64,000 bases of DNA from NCBI GenBank assembly GCA_902619855.1, contig CACNGE010000001.1, positions 30,809 through 94,808 of the forward strand, given 5' to 3'. The first letter of the stretch is position 1. Every line of letters begins with the position of its first letter. Below the pieces are notes generated by a model. That model saw nothing but the letters and a program-made list of their open reading frames with translations. It did no database searches and was not told the origin of the DNA. Of the stretch, positions 63,779-64,000 are shown one piece after another. This DNA is from an uncultured Bacteroidota bacterium. GTDB lineage: Bacteria; Bacteroidota; Bacteroidia; Flavobacteriales; Flavobacteriaceae. The translations under genes were made by a program, and so were the position numbers.

Positions 63779-64000
63779 ATGAGGGTCGTTATTCAACGTG
63801 TTAGCGAAGCAAGTGTTCGAGTCGATGGAGAGATCGTAGGATCGATTTCCAAAGGACTCTTGGTTTTTTTGGGCATCACACACGATGATGACATGGAAGA
63901 TGTGTCATGGTTGGTAAAAAAAACGATCGGACTTCGTATTTTTAACGATACAAACGATGTGATGAATTTATCGCTAAAAGATACACAGGGTGAGTTGTTG
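63779..64000 (+). CDS. dtd: D-aminoacyl-tRNA deacylase, N-terminal part (3' end outside window)
   Basis: The frame starts ATG 63779 and is open to the window end (about 74 codons): 'MRVVIQRVSEASVRVDGEIVGSI' and 'LVFLGITHDDD', which are the conserved start of Dtd. It hydrolyses D-aminoacyl-tRNAs. 5 nt after rsgA. Confidence 0.93.
   Translation, partial: MRVVIQRVSEASVRVDGEIVGSISKGLLVFLGITHDDDMEDVSWLVKKTIGLRIFNDTNDVMNLSLKDTQGELL

Overview
The window is a dense, insertion-free stretch of chromosome from a gliding-type Bacteroidetes, most probably a (marine) Flavobacteriaceae. The evidence is the Flavobacteria-specific gene orders mutY-ssb-gldE-gldD, ftsX-DUF3098-uppP-truB and ExbD-ExbD-PorT-like, an atpD-atpC pair split from the rest of the ATP synthase, three TonB-dependent receptors, DUF4301, DUF3127 and DUF6588 proteins, and promoters of the Bacteroidetes type (TTG, 17-21 bp, TAnnTTTG). 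There are no rRNA or tRNA genes, insertion sequences, prophage or CRISPR arrays, and no gap longer than about 220 bases.

Layout. 1-8.4 kb: end of an ExbD/ExbD/PorT-like unit, a large TonB-dependent receptor, atpD-atpC and a small BtuB-like receptor. 8.4-11.1 kb (minus): HU, a 30-residue basic protein, RNase G (with a leader hairpin) and recX. 11.2-14.9 kb: mutY, ssb, gldE, gldD (DNA repair plus gliding), then a metal-binding lipoprotein. 15-21.7 kb: DMT transporter, a paired active/inactive M16 protease, rplU-rpmA and ahcY. 21.7-27.6 kb: a phosphopantetheinyl transferase followed by a probable vitamin-salvage set (DUF77 thiamine-binding protein, PnuC-like permease, P-loop kinase, DUF4301) and a TPP riboswitch driving a TonB-dependent receptor. 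27.5-34.4 kb: degenerate Rieske lipoprotein, greA-HIT, an orphan histidine kinase, DUF3127-aat, and the minus operon ftsX-DUF3098-uppP-truB-tag. 34.4-46.7 kb: leuS, SemiSWEET, zinc peptidase, a frameshifted lrp gene, waaA, a DegT aminotransferase, nitroreductase, and a nucleotide/folate/lipid run on the minus strand (bifunctional nuclease, nupC, thyA, membrane-anchored DHFR fusion, fabD). 46.7-52.5 kb: etfBA diverging from pdhB across a palindromic control region, hppA and a deoxynucleoside kinase. 52.7-64 kb: a DUF6588 outer membrane protein, the methionine/SAM operon metK-metY-metX-osmC behind a SAM-II riboswitch, an SGNH lipoprotein, and the phenylalanine/tyrosine operon pheA-aminotransferase-tyrA-DAHPS/CM behind an aromatic leader-peptide attenuator, then rsgA and dtd.

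The regulatory content is the most interesting part. Three different RNA control devices (TPP riboswitch, SAM-II riboswitch and a Phe/Tyr ribosome-mediated attenuator) can each be read base by base. Each begins almost at the predicted transcription start and has a mutually exclusive pairing that suggests its mechanism. Other points of note are a single-base deletion in a homopolymer that breaks lrp, a 2TM-DHFR fusion, an L21-SAP/Rho_N-like fusion, a Rieske-like lipoprotein that keeps all four cysteines but lost both histidines, and a 20-bp perfect palindrome between etfB and pdhB.
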